Source of the DNA: JASHPR01 sp963833885
GTDB taxonomy: Bacteria; Actinomycetota; Actinomycetes; Streptosporangiales; Streptosporangiaceae
Length of the DNA stretch: 64,000 nt
Assembly (NCBI GenBank): GCA_963833885.1
Contig: CAWHZU010000022.1
Span: 124,001 to 188,000, forward strand
Direction of reading: 5' to 3'
Shown here: positions 26,422 through 34,474 of the stretch, piece after piece
Layout: each line of letters starts with the position of its first letter
Position numbering within the stretch: the stretch's first letter is position 1
Notes under the pieces: generated by a model
Database searches by the model: none
What the model saw: only the letters and a program-made list of their open reading frames with translations
What the model was told of the DNA's origin: nothing
Program-made: the position numbers and the translations under genes

Positions 26422-28002
26422 ATGAGCAGCAGTGACATACCTTCAGGCACCCAGGTCTCCGATGGACAAGCGAAGGACGCGGCCGATCTTGCCCGCTTCG
26501 GCTACAAGCAGGAGCTCAAGCGCGGGCTCGGGCTGTTCAGCTCGTTCGCGGTTGCGTTCAGTTACATCTCGCCGTCGACCGGCATCTTCACGCTGTTCGC
26601 CCTGGGCCTCGTCACGCTCGGCGGCGTGTTCATCTGGACCTGGCCGGTGGTGGCGCTCGGCCAGTTCATCATCGCGCTGAACTTCGCCGAGATCTCCAGC
26701 CACTATCCGGTCGCGGGCTCGGTCTTCCAGTGGACGAAGTACCTGGCCAACCGCAGCTACTCCTGGATGACCGGCTGGGTCTACCTGTTCGCCGGCATCA
26801 TCACCGTCGCCGCGGTGGTGGCCACGCTGCCGCTGGCGCTCATCCCGGCGCTGAACGGGCTCGGCTGGCACTCCCTGAACGCCGCGAGCCTGCACACCCA
26901 GCTCGTCGTCGCGCTGATCACGCTGGTGGTCATCACGGTCCTGAACATCTACGGCGTCAGGCTGGTCGCGATCATCAACAACACCGGCGTGGTGTTCGAG
27001 ATCCTCGGCATGTTCGTGTTCGCGCTGATCCTGATGGCGTTCCACAACCACCAGGGGTTCCATGTGGTCACGAACAGCGCGGGCTTCCACGTGAACGGGA
27101 GCACGTTCCTCGCCGCGATGTTCATGAGCCTGTTTGTGATCTACGGCTTCGACACCGCGTCCACGCTGGCCGAGGAGACCCGCGACCCGCGGCGGAACGC
27201 GCCCAAGGCGGTGCTGTTCTCGGTGATCGGCGCGTTCATCATCGGCGGCGTGTTCCTGCTCGGCGTGCTGGTCGCGATCCCGAATCTGGGCACCGCGGTG
27301 AAGGACGGCTACGGGCCCGCGCAGATCATCGAGGCGAACTTCTCCACCGGGTTCGCGACGCTGTACCTGTTCGTGGTCTCGGCCGCGATCTTCGTCTGCT
27401 GCCTCTCGATCCTGGCCGCGACGATCCGGCTCTGCTTCGGCATGGCGCGCGACAACCAGTTGCCGTTCTCCAAGCCGCTGGCCAGGGTGTCGCCCAGCCT
27501 GCACACGCCGGTCTGGACCTGCGTCGTGGTCGCGCTGGTCTCCGCCATCCCGTTCATCAAGTACGCGGGCGTCGGGATCATCGCGATCGCGGCCACCGGG
27601 ATGATCTACCTGAGCTACTTCCTCGGCAACCTGGTGATCCTGCGGGCGCGCGCCCGCGGCTGGCCCAAGGCCAGCGCGCCGTTCTCGCTGGGCCGCTGGG
27701 GCATGCTGGTCAACATCCTCGGGCTGATCTACGGCGGGGCGATGCTGATCAACTTTGCCTGGCCGCGGCCGGCCAGCAACCCCAAGCCCAACCAGACCGC
27801 CGGGCTGCTGAGCCTCGGGCTCCACTTCCTCAACGACATCCCGATCCTGTGGAGTGTGGCGATCTTCATCGTGCTGATCGGCGCCATCTACTACCTGATC
27901 GTCGGGCGGACCAAGGCCTTCGCCCCGGTCACGGCCCCTTCGCCGGACGACGACCTGCCGGCCGTGACCGGCCCTGGCGCGGCGCAGGGAGCTGACGGCT
28001 GA
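26422..28002 (+). CDS. APC-family amino acid/amine permease
   Basis: A 526-residue permease with about 12 helices. The N-terminus LARFGYKQELKRGLGLFSSF and the motif ISPSTGIFTLFALG are typical of the amino acid/choline-type APC group; YGFDTASTLAEETRDPRRNA is the conserved loop after helix 6. GGGAGG lies 8 nt before the ATG at 26422; the frame is open further up but that part does not look coding. It probably imports the substrate of the neighbouring oxidoreductase and kinase. It is 50 percent-like in layout to a second APC gene at 58786. The 26208-26421 divergent gap should hold both promoters; I found no clear operator. Confidence 0.9.
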   Translation: MSSSDIPSGTQVSDGQAKDAADLARFGYKQELKRGLGLFSSFAVAFSYISPSTGIFTLFALGLVTLGGVFIWTWPVVALGQFIIALNFAEISSHYPVAGSVFQWTKYLANRSYSWMTGWVYLFAGIITVAAVVATLPLALIPALNGLGWHSLNAASLHTQLVVALITLVVITVLNIYGVRLVAIINNTGVVFEILGMFVFALILMAFHNHQGFHVVTNSAGFHVNGSTFLAAMFMSLFVIYGFDTASTLAEETRDPRRNAPKAVLFSVIGAFIIGGVFLLGVLVAIPNLGTAVKDGYGPAQIIEANFSTGFATLYLFVVSAAIFVCCLSILAATIRLCFGMARDNQLPFSKPLARVSPSLHTPVWTCVVVALVSAIPFIKYAGVGIIAIAATGMIYLSYFLGNLVILRARARGWPKASAPFSLGRWGMLVNILGLIYGGAMLINFAWPRPASNPKPNQTAGLLSLGLHFLNDIPILWSVAIFIVLIGAIYYLIVGRTKAFAPVTAPSPDDDLPAVTGPGAAQGADG

Positions 28003-28022
28003 CCACTCGCACCACACCGGCT

Positions 28023-28838
28023 ATGCCGTCGTCGCCGGGCCCCGGGCGCCGCGGCGCCAGGATCGCGCTGCGGACCAGCGCCAGGCAGCCGCCGGAGATC
28101 GTGCGCGGGCTCGGCACGACCGTGCACGCGCAGATCGAGGACTGGCTGGCCGGCGAGATCGCGGTTGGCGCGCTGGTGCCAGGCGACCGGCTGCCGACCG
28201 AGCACGACCTGGCCGCCTGGTTCGGTGTCAGCCGGATGACGCTGCGCCACGCGCTCGCCGAGCTGGCCAGGCGCGGGCTGCTGACCCGCGCGGTGGGGCG
28301 GCACGGTGGCACGTTCGTAGCCGCCCCGAAGCTGGAGCAGGACCTGACCACGCTGGCCGGCTTCTCCGAGCAGCTGCGCCGCCACGGCATGGTGCCCGGG
28401 GCGCGCGTGCTGACCGCGAGCCAGCGCCCGGCTGGCCCGGCCGCCGGGGCCGCGCTCCGGCTCGCCGAGACGGACCCGGTGTACGAGGTCAGGCGGATCC
28501 GGCTGGCCGACGGCCGGCCGATCGTGCTGGAACGCTCGCTGTTCCCCGCGGCCAGGTTCCCCGACATGCTGGACTGCCGGCTGGACGGCTCGCTCTATGA
28601 GCTGCTCGAGGTCAAGTACGGGCTGCGGCCGTACCGGGCCAGGGAGAGCCTCGAGCCGGTCACCGCCGGGGTGCGCGAGGCCGAGGCGCTCGAGGTCGCC
28701 GAAGGCGCGCCGCTGATGCTCGTCGAGCGCACCGCCTACGCCAAGTCCGGCGAGCCGCTGGAGTTCGCCCGCGACCTGTTCCGCGGCGACCGCACCCGGG
28801 TGGTGGTCTGGACCTCGGAACTCGCCGGCGACATCTGA
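28023..28838 (+). CDS. GntR-family regulator with UTRA domain (HutC type)
   Basis: A 271-residue regulator. The winged helix occupies about 30-100 (GDRLPTEHDLAAWFGVSRMT, LRHALAELARRGLLTRAVG) and the UTRA ligand domain follows (about 110-265; ETDPVYEVRRIRLADGRPIV and EPLEFARDLFRGDRTRVVVW). It lies 20 bp after the permease and is likely in its operon. It probably senses a small molecule of the amine catabolic locus. No RBS is evident, so coupling to permease translation is possible. Confidence 0.9.
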   Translation: MPSSPGPGRRGARIALRTSARQPPEIVRGLGTTVHAQIEDWLAGEIAVGALVPGDRLPTEHDLAAWFGVSRMTLRHALAELARRGLLTRAVGRHGGTFVAAPKLEQDLTTLAGFSEQLRRHGMVPGARVLTASQRPAGPAAGAALRLAETDPVYEVRRIRLADGRPIVLERSLFPAARFPDMLDCRLDGSLYELLEVKYGLRPYRARESLEPVTAGVREAEALEVAEGAPLMLVERTAYAKSGEPLEFARDLFRGDRTRVVVWTSELAGDI

Positions 28839-28841
28839 CCG

Positions 28842-28898
28842 GCGTCGGCACCCGAGCCGGAAGTACATCCAGCCCAGCGTCGGCACCCGGCCGGAAGT
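28842..28898. repeat. Direct repeat just after the GntR stop
   Basis: Copies at 28842-28864 and 28877-28898 share GCGTCGGCACCCG and GCCGGAAGT, differing by one inserted base. They begin 3 bp after the TGA. Similar 3'-end repeats occur at other genes in the window. Confidence 0.7.
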
Positions 28899-28930
28899 CG
28901 TTAATTTGCCGTGAATTTTCGAGATATAAC

Positions 28931-28958
28931 TTGACGTCGCCCTCGAACGCGATACATC
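28931..28958 (+). promoter_or_regulatory. Candidate promoter in front of an orphan small ORF
   Basis: TTGACG, 16-bp spacer, TACATC. A near-palindromic CGATACA / TGTGTCG pair overlaps the -10. A GGCCCGG/CCGGGCC hairpin follows at about 28973-28994. This lies in an otherwise empty 239-bp gap. Confidence 0.4.
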
Positions 28959-29022
28959 GTATGTGTCGAGTGCGGCCCGGCAGGGAGCCCGGGCCCCGAT
29001 GGGTCTCTTACGGGGGGACAGC

Positions 29023-29070
29023 GTGACCACAGCACGCTCGAGCAAGCTCAGCCGGACGCTGGTGCGCTAG
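29023..29070 (+). CDS. Candidate 15-residue small ORF
   Basis: GTG start 5 nt after a strong GGGGGG purine run, encoding MTTARSSKLSRTLVR with a TAG stop. It follows a promoter-like element and a hairpin. It ends 7 bp before the stop of the Rv1733c-like gene on the other strand. No family is known to me; it may be a small basic peptide, part of a non-coding RNA, or chance. Confidence 0.3.
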   Translation: MTTARSSKLSRTLVR

Positions 29071-29077
29071 CGAGCCT

Positions 29078-29692
29078 CTAGCGGTGCTTGGTCCACTTGG
29101 GACCGACGAACGCCCAGTTCGTCTCCCAGCCCGCCAGCCGCCGCCGGTTCATCAGCCACCGGACCACCAGCCCCACGCAGAGCAGCAGGACCGCCAGGGC
29201 GGCCGGGGCAAGCATCTCGGCCCCGAACTCGCGCTTGGCCAATTCGCCGTGCAGCAGCGGCGTCCCGGTCGGCCTGCCGGAATCGTTCACCCAAACCGGC
29301 ACCGTCGTTCCTGCCTGGGCGCCCGGCGTCGCCGGGACCTGTCCGGCCAGGTGCCGCCCGCCCGGACCTGACCACTGGGCCAGCGCCAAGACCTGGATGT
29401 TCCATGACGTCCGCAGGTCGAAGTTGGGCAGCGTGGGTGCCGTCTTGAGCAGTACCGCTGGCACCTGGTGCCATGACTGCTGGGCACGCTGCTCGAGCCG
29501 CCCCTGATGCTGCACCCACTGGCCTGCCGTTACCCAGGCCGCTGGCGCGCCGACCAGGAAGATGGCCAGCAGCAACGCCGTGATCCATGCCTCGATCCGG
29601 TCTGTTCGGCGTCGCAGCGGGCTCCTGCCCAACCAGAGCCGACGGCCGAGCCGTCTAAGCCGGCCCGTTTTCCCGAGCCGCCCGATCCGCAC
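29078..29692 (-). CDS. Rv1733c-like two-helix membrane protein
   Basis: About 204 residues with a basic N-terminus (GRLRRLGRRLWLGRSPLRRR), a first transmembrane helix (AWITALLLAIFLVGAPAAWV), an extracytoplasmic domain of about 100 residues, and a second helix (APAALAVLLLCVGLVVRWLM) before a short tail. This topology and the PLRRRTDRIEAW segment match the actinobacterial Rv1733c family, whose function is unknown and which in mycobacteria belongs to the dormancy regulon. The GTG at 29692 has GGAGGAG 6 nt upstream; a TTG at 29713 is also in frame. Confidence 0.85.
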   Translation of the reverse strand: MRIGRLGKTGRLRRLGRRLWLGRSPLRRRTDRIEAWITALLLAIFLVGAPAAWVTAGQWVQHQGRLEQRAQQSWHQVPAVLLKTAPTLPNFDLRTSWNIQVLALAQWSGPGGRHLAGQVPATPGAQAGTTVPVWVNDSGRPTGTPLLHGELAKREFGAEMLAPAALAVLLLCVGLVVRWLMNRRRLAGWETNWAFVGPKWTKHR

Positions 29693-29797
29693 CGCTCTCT
29701 CCTCCGCATGCAAGTCCCCCCATGACCCCCGGCCTAATTGTTACTCCCGCCGTGGACAGACTCGCGGCCGGGGTATGGCCCAGAGGGCAGGCCCAGG

Positions 29798-29834
29798 TCA
29801 CATAGAGATCACTTTGGCATCACATAGAGATCAC
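29798..29834. repeat. 15-bp repeat duplicating the alcohol dehydrogenase 3' end
   Basis: TCACATAGAGATCAC at 29798-29812 and 29820-29834 (22-bp period). On the minus strand the inner copy is the last codons plus TGA of the alcohol dehydrogenase; the outer copy repeats it downstream. Confidence 0.85.
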
Positions 29835-30819
29835 CGCGGCGCCGGTGAACCGCTCGGCAGCAAGATCCGCCACGGCCTGGTCCGCCTTGTCGAACGGGTA
29901 CGGGTTGACGGTGACCTGCAGCCGTAGCCGTTCGGCCAGGTGGAGGAACTCCTCCCCGTCGCCCCGGGTGTTGGAAGTGACGCTGCGCAGCGTGCGCTCC
30001 TGGAACAGGTGCGTGTCATAGTTCAGCGAGGGAATGTCGGTCAGGTAGATCCCGGCGACGGCCAGCGTGCCGCCGCGGTCCAGCGCGGCCAGGGCCGGCG
30101 GCACCAGGGTGCCAACGGGAGCGAACAGGATCGCCGAGTCGACCGGCTCCGGCGAGGGGTCGAAGGAGTCCTGTGCCGAAGCGACGCCAAGCTCGCGGGC
30201 CAGTTCGCGTGCCTTCTCGCCGCGCGTGAACACGTGCACGGCCGCGCCCTGCGCGATCGCGACTTGAGCGACCAGGTGCGCCGAGCCGCCGAATCCCCAG
30301 ATCCCGAGCCTGCCCACCGGGTGGCAGGTCGGCAAGCTTCAGGGCCCGGTAGCCAATAATCCCGGCGCACAGCAGCGGGGCCAGCTCGGCGTCGCTGAAG
30401 CCCTTCGGCAGCTCATACACGTACGCGTCGGCCGCGACCAGGTACTCGGCGTACCCGCCGTGGATGTCCCAGCCGGTGTAGATCGAGTTCGGGCACAGGT
30501 TCTCCCGGCCCCGGCGGCAGTACCGGCAGGACCCGTCGGTGCCCGCGAGCCAGGCGGCGCCCACCCGGTCGCCGACGCCGAACCTGGACACGCCGGGGCC
30601 GGTGGCGACCACCTCCCCCACGACCTCGTGGCCCGGAGTGACATCCGGCGCCTTGGGCGGCAGATCCCCCTCGGTCAGGTGCAGGTCGGTCCGGCAGACA
30701 CCGCACCGCAGCACCTTGATCAGCAACTGCCCCTGGCCCGGCTCGGGGACCGGACGATCGATCAGCCGCAGCGGGCCGGTCGCGACCGGCCCGGGCTCGT
30801 GAACCACCCATGCCCGCAT
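29820..30819 (-). CDS. Zinc-dependent alcohol dehydrogenase; apparent +1 frameshift at 30313-30315
   Basis: A medium-chain dehydrogenase split into two frames. The first part has the catalytic zinc ligands (CGVCRTDLHL, GHEVVGEVV) and structural-zinc Cys (CRYCRRGRENLC). The second has the Rossmann loop GIWGFGGSAHLVAQVA and the C-terminus. Deleting one base from the CCC at 30313-30315 joins them as ADLPPGGRLGIWGFGG, giving 332 residues, the usual size for the AdhA-like group. The likely reaction is NAD(P)-linked oxidation of alcohols or reduction of aldehydes. Without the correction both halves would be inactive. Confidence 0.85.
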
Positions 30820-31001
30820 GCAGCCAGGCTATGCCGGGGACCGTCCCGCCGCCGACCGGGACCGCCGACCCGACCCCCGTCCCGCCCGCCGACCGAGGCC
30901 GCCGACCCGCCCGTTTGGGCACAGCGGTTCAGGAAGGTCCGGTTCCTCCCGGACAAATCCGAACCACTATCGCCGGCCGCCCTGAAGGTAGACTCCGTTG
31001 C

Positions 31002-31061
31002 ATGGCTTACCGACACGCCAGCACGACGACGCCGGGGGAACCCCGGCGCGACGCGGCGTGA
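31002..31061 (+). CDS. Candidate threonine leader peptide
   Basis: A 19-codon ORF, MAYRHASTTTPGEPRRDAA, with three consecutive ACG threonine codons at 31023-31031. It is followed by two hairpins, the second an intrinsic terminator, and then a threonyl-tRNA synthetase gene. This is the layout of ribosome-mediated attenuation. The only upstream purine run (GAAGG) is about 14 nt from the ATG, so translation initiation is the weak point. A second Thr-rich stretch (ACC ACG ACC ACG, 31065-31076 region) occurs in another frame without a start codon. Confidence 0.5.
   Translation: MAYRHASTTTPGEPRRDAA
31030..31048 (+). promoter_or_regulatory. First hairpin of the putative thr attenuator
   Basis: CGCCGGGG pairs with CCCCGGCG across GAA. 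It begins at the last of the three Thr codons, so a ribosome stalled there would cover its 5' arm. The freed CCCCGG (31041-31046) is complementary to CCGGGG in the 3' arm of the terminator hairpin. Confidence 0.5.
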
Positions 31062-31080
31062 CCTGACCACGACCACGAGG

Positions 31081-31108
31081 CCCCGGGAGCACCTTCCCGG
31101 GGCTTTTT
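31081..31108 (+). terminator. Intrinsic terminator upstream of the ThrRS gene
   Basis: CCCCGGGA pairs perfectly with TCCCGGGG around a 6-nt loop, extended by a flanking G-C pair, and is followed by CTTTTTC. It ends 67 bp before the start of the synthetase and 20 bp after the leader stop, so it should act as an attenuator rather than a gene-end terminator. Confidence 0.75.
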
Positions 31109-31174
31109 CAATGCGCCAGCCACGGGAGGCTGCCTCCACCCGGCCTCGGACGACCCGAAGTAACGGAGGCACCG

Positions 31175-32440
31175 ATGCACACCAAGCCACGCGGCCCGGC
31201 GGCGCCCGCCTGCGACCCGCCCGCCGACCACCGCCGGCTCGGCCGCGAACTGCGGCTGTTCGTCACCGACCCGCTGGCCAGCGCCGGCCTGCCGCTCTGG
31301 CTGCCAGACGGGGCGGTGATCAGGGCAGAGCTGGAGCGGCTGGCCGCCGAGGAGGCGATCCGCGGCGGCTGCCAGCGGGTTTACACACCGGTGCTGGCCA
31401 AGCGGGCGCTGTTCGAGCTGTCCGGCCACTGGGCCAAGTTCGCCGATGACATGTTCCCGCCGATGCGGGTTGGCAACGAGGAATTCATTCTCCGGCCCGC
31501 GAACTGTCCGCACCACGCCCTGATCTACGCCGCCGAGCAGCGCAGCTTCCGTGACCTGCCGGTGCGCCTGTCCGAGCTCGGCAGCATGTTCCGCAGCGAG
31601 CTGTCCGGCGTGCTCGGCGGGCTGTCCCGGGTCCGGCAGATCAACCTCGACGACACCCACGTGTTCTGCGCCCCATGGCAGGTGCAAGACGAGATCGTGC
31701 GCGGCGTGGAGGCGGTACGCCGCTGCTACCGGCTGCTCGGCATCGACGTCGCGTGCTACCGGCTGTCCCGGCGCGGCAGCGGCGAGGGGTACTTGGGCAG
31801 CCCTCGCCAGTGGGTCGACGCTGAGCGCCAGCTGGCCGCCGCGCTCGCCGACCTCGGGCTCGATTTCGAGGACGCTCCAGGCGAGGCCGCGTTCTACGGG
31901 CCGAAGATCGACGTCCAGGTCACCGACCCGGCGGGCCGGGAGGAGACTCTGTCGACCGTACAAATCGATTTCAACCAGCCGGAACGTTTCGACCTCCGCT
32001 TCATCGGCTCCGATGGCGCGAGCCAGCGGCCGGTGATGATCCACCGCGGGGTGTTGTCCGCGATGGAGCGGCTGGTCGCTCACCTCACCGAGCAATACGA
32101 GGGGGCGTTCCCGCCGTGGCTGGCGCCGGTACAGCTGCTGGTGCTTCCCGTCGCCGAGGCAAACGCCGAGCAGGCCCGTCTGGTCGCCGGCCGGGCCGCC
32201 GCCGGGGGGCTGCGGGCCGTATATGTTCCGGCAGATACCACTCTGAAGGCCAGGATCCGCCGGGCCCACGACCGCCGGATCCCGTACATCGCGGTAATCG
32301 GCGACCGGGAGGCGGGCAACGACGCCGTCGCGCTGCGGCTACGCGACGGCCACCGTATCGACGGCGTCAGCGTCGACCGGCTGATCCCGCACCTGGCCGA
32401 CCTGGTCGCCAGCCGTTCAGCAGACCTCGGCTTCCGGTAA
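31175..32440 (+). CDS. Truncated threonyl-tRNA synthetase lacking the TGS and editing domains
   Basis: A 421-residue class II synthetase: catalytic core (about 30-300) plus the anticodon-binding domain (about 315-415). Full-length ThrRS has about 640 residues; the roughly 220-residue N-terminal TGS/editing region is absent. Zinc ligands are kept: Cys in RPANCPHHALIY, His in LDDTHVFCAPW, His in VMIHRGVLSAMERL. Motif 2 is altered (FRSELSGVLGGLSRVRQINL where most have YRYE, HGL and RGFTQ). It probably charges tRNA-Thr without editing, or is a resistant or specialised second copy. GGAGG lies 6 nt before the ATG. The last codons are part of a 34-bp tandem repeat. Confidence 0.9.
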   Translation: MHTKPRGPAAPACDPPADHRRLGRELRLFVTDPLASAGLPLWLPDGAVIRAELERLAAEEAIRGGCQRVYTPVLAKRALFELSGHWAKFADDMFPPMRVGNEEFILRPANCPHHALIYAAEQRSFRDLPVRLSELGSMFRSELSGVLGGLSRVRQINLDDTHVFCAPWQVQDEIVRGVEAVRRCYRLLGIDVACYRLSRRGSGEGYLGSPRQWVDAERQLAAALADLGLDFEDAPGEAAFYGPKIDVQVTDPAGREETLSTVQIDFNQPERFDLRFIGSDGASQRPVMIHRGVLSAMERLVAHLTEQYEGAFPPWLAPVQLLVLPVAEANAEQARLVAGRAAAGGLRAVYVPADTTLKARIRRAHDRRIPYIAVIGDREAGNDAVALRLRDGHRIDGVSVDRLIPHLADLVASRSADLGFR

Positions 32441-32508
32441 GTCCGGCTCCTTCCCAGACCTCGGCTCCCGGTAAGTCCGGCTCCTTCCCAGACCTCGGCT
32501 CCCGGTAA
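32421..32508. repeat. 34-bp tandem repeat (2.6 copies) over the ThrRS stop codon
   Basis: Units at 32421-32454 and 32455-32488, and a partial 20-bp unit at 32489-32508. Each contains CAGACCTCGGCTYCCGGTAA, the final codons of the synthetase with its TAA. Copies two and three are downstream of the gene. Confidence 0.9.
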
Positions 32509-32552
32509 AAGGAGATGGCATTCTTGATAGGCCGGCCGATGCCAAGCGAATT

Positions 32553-32582
32553 TCCCCTAGGGGATCGGTTTTCCCCTAGGGG
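32553..32582. promoter_or_regulatory. Two CCCCTAGGGG palindromes, 19 bp apart
   Basis: Perfect palindromes at 32554-32563 and 32573-32582, spaced by about two helical turns in a 388-bp gap between the ThrRS and the cellulase genes. Both are preceded by T runs. They look like tandem operator sites for a dimeric regulator. No CebR-type TGGGAGCGCTCCCA site was seen near the cellulase. The rest of the gap shows no gene. Confidence 0.5.
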
Positions 32583-32828
32583 GTGCGTTTGTGGTCCCGG
32601 CGGCATGCGCACCCGTGCGAGGCTACGCCTGCCATGCCGTCCTCGATTCGCAACTGTTTGATCCGGATCTTCGAACACAGGTACGAATTACGGTGAGCCC
32701 CGAAGAACGGCTGAGAGATAATTCCTCCAGCCGATCAGTTTGCGGAGTTCCACCGGCCGTCCGCCCGTTCCCGCATACTGAACACGCACCGCTTTTAATG
32801 GCGGCGCCCACCTCTGGCGGAGGTCCAC

Positions 32829-34418
32829 ATGATTAGGTTCCGGACGAGGCGGGCCAAGTACCTAGCCATAGCGGCCGCAGCCGGGCTCGCGGCGAGCGCC
32901 GCTGTGGCCGCCGTGTCGAGCGCCTCGACCGCTTCGGCCGCGTGCCAGGTGAAGTACACAGTGCAAAGCCAATGGTCCAACGGATTCTCGCTCGCGGTCG
33001 CGATCACAAACCAGGGCTCCCCGATCACGAGCTGGACGCTTGGCTACTCCTATGCCGGCAAGCAGCAGCTGACCGAGGGCTGGGACGGGACCTGGACCCA
33101 GTCCGGCGAGAACGTCACCGTGGCGAGCGCGTCATGGAACGGCTCGCTCGGCACCGGCGGCAGCACCTCGGCTGGCGCGAACTTCAGCTACAGCGGGACG
33201 AACGCGGCACCGACCGCCTTCACGCTGAACGGCGCGACCTGCGGCACGTCCACTGGCCCGGCGCCCTCGCCGACCCCGGCGCCCACAGCCACCGCCATGC
33301 CCACGGCCACGCCGACCCCGGCGCCCACAGCCACCGCTGCTCCGTCGCCGTCGGCCAGCGCGTCGCCGAGCCCGACGGCACCGGCCACGTCGTCCGCGCC
33401 GCAGCTGCATGTGTCAGGGAATGAGCTGGTCAACGCCAGCGGGGCACGGGTGGTGCTGCACGGGGCGGACCGCTCCGGCACCGAGTACTCCTGCGTGCAG
33501 GGCAACGGGATCTTCGATGGGCCGAACGACCAGGCCTCGATCGCCACGATGAAGAGCTGGGGCGTCAACGCGGTCCGGGTGCCGCTGAACGAGGCCTGCT
33601 GGAACGGCGAGTCCTACGTGAACCCGGCCTTTGCGGCCGCGAACTACCAGGCCGCGATCGAGGCCTACGTGAACCTGCTCAACGAAAACGGCATGGTGGC
33701 GATCCTGGACCTGCACTGGAGCGAAGGGCTGTACACCGGCAGTTCGTCCGCCTGCTCCTCGGCCGAGGCCGTGTGCCAGAAGCCGATGCCGGACGCGGCC
33801 GAGTCGGTGCCGTTCTGGACCTCGGTCGCCAGTGCGTTCAAGGGCAACGACGCGGTCGTCTTCGACCTGTTCAACGAGCCCTATCCGGATCAAGCCGACG
33901 GCGACAACGAGACCGAGGGCTGGCAGTGCTGGCTCAACGGCGGCAGCGACTGCGTCGGCATCTCCTACCCCGTGGCCGGGATGCAGACCCTGGTAAACGC
34001 CGTCCGCTCGACCGGCGCGAACAACGTGATCATGCTCGGCGGCCTGGAATGGGCCAACGACCTGACCCAGTGGCTGACCTACGAGCCGACCGACCCGGAC
34101 CACAACCTGGCTGCGTCCTGGCATTCCTACAACTTCAACGCCTGCAACAACCAGTCCTGCTGGACCAGCCAGGTCGCCCCGATCATCGCCAAGGTCCCGG
34201 TCATTGCCGGAGAGATCGGCGAGAACGACTGCGCGGACAGCTACATCGACCCGCTGATGACCTGGCTGGATTCCGAGGACACCAGCTACCTGGCCTGGGC
34301 CTGGAACGCCGACTTCAACTGTGCCAGCGGACCCGGCCTGATCACCAACTACAACGGCGATGCCACTGCTTTCGGCGCCGGATACGAGTCGCACCTGCAG
34401 TCCCTCGCCGGAGGCTGA
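32829..34418 (+). CDS. Secreted endoglucanase: CBM2, linker, GH5
   Basis: A 529-residue secreted cellulase. A signal peptide (1 to about 38) with twin Arg and a long Ala-rich core ends ASTASAA. CBM2 (about 39-135) has the exposed Trp set (SQWSNGFSLAVAI, GWDGTWTQSGENVTV). A Pro/Thr/Ala/Ser linker (about 140-192) leads to a GH5 domain with HSGNELVN-like start, acid/base Glu350 in VFDLFNEPYP and nucleophile Glu462 in VIAGEIGEND. It hydrolyses beta-1,4-glucan outside the cell. GGAGG lies 7 nt before the ATG. It suggests a saprophytic lifestyle. Confidence 0.95.
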   Translation: MIRFRTRRAKYLAIAAAAGLAASAAVAAVSSASTASAACQVKYTVQSQWSNGFSLAVAITNQGSPITSWTLGYSYAGKQQLTEGWDGTWTQSGENVTVASASWNGSLGTGGSTSAGANFSYSGTNAAPTAFTLNGATCGTSTGPAPSPTPAPTATAMPTATPTPAPTATAAPSPSASASPSPTAPATSSAPQLHVSGNELVNASGARVVLHGADRSGTEYSCVQGNGIFDGPNDQASIATMKSWGVNAVRVPLNEACWNGESYVNPAFAAANYQAAIEAYVNLLNENGMVAILDLHWSEGLYTGSSSACSSAEAVCQKPMPDAAESVPFWTSVASAFKGNDAVVFDLFNEPYPDQADGDNETEGWQCWLNGGSDCVGISYPVAGMQTLVNAVRSTGANNVIMLGGLEWANDLTQWLTYEPTDPDHNLAASWHSYNFNACNNQSCWTSQVAPIIAKVPVIAGEIGENDCADSYIDPLMTWLDSEDTSYLAWAWNADFNCASGPGLITNYNGDATAFGAGYESHLQSLAGG

Positions 34419-34474
34419 CCCCCCGGCGACGCCATTCCATCGAGCCGTGTCCGCGCGCGTTAGGGTGGTCGGCC

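Noticed and set aside
26443..28017. Long minus-strand ORF (524 codons) opposite the APC permease
   Set aside because: Antisense shadow of the permease; Arg/Asp/His-rich composition.
29693..29740. DosR box upstream of the Rv1733c-like gene
   Set aside because: Only a GGGACTT half-site is visible; no matching second half.
32515..32661. 48-codon ORF after the ThrRS repeats
   Set aside because: The purine run directly abuts its ATG, it reads through palindromes, and its composition is not protein-like.
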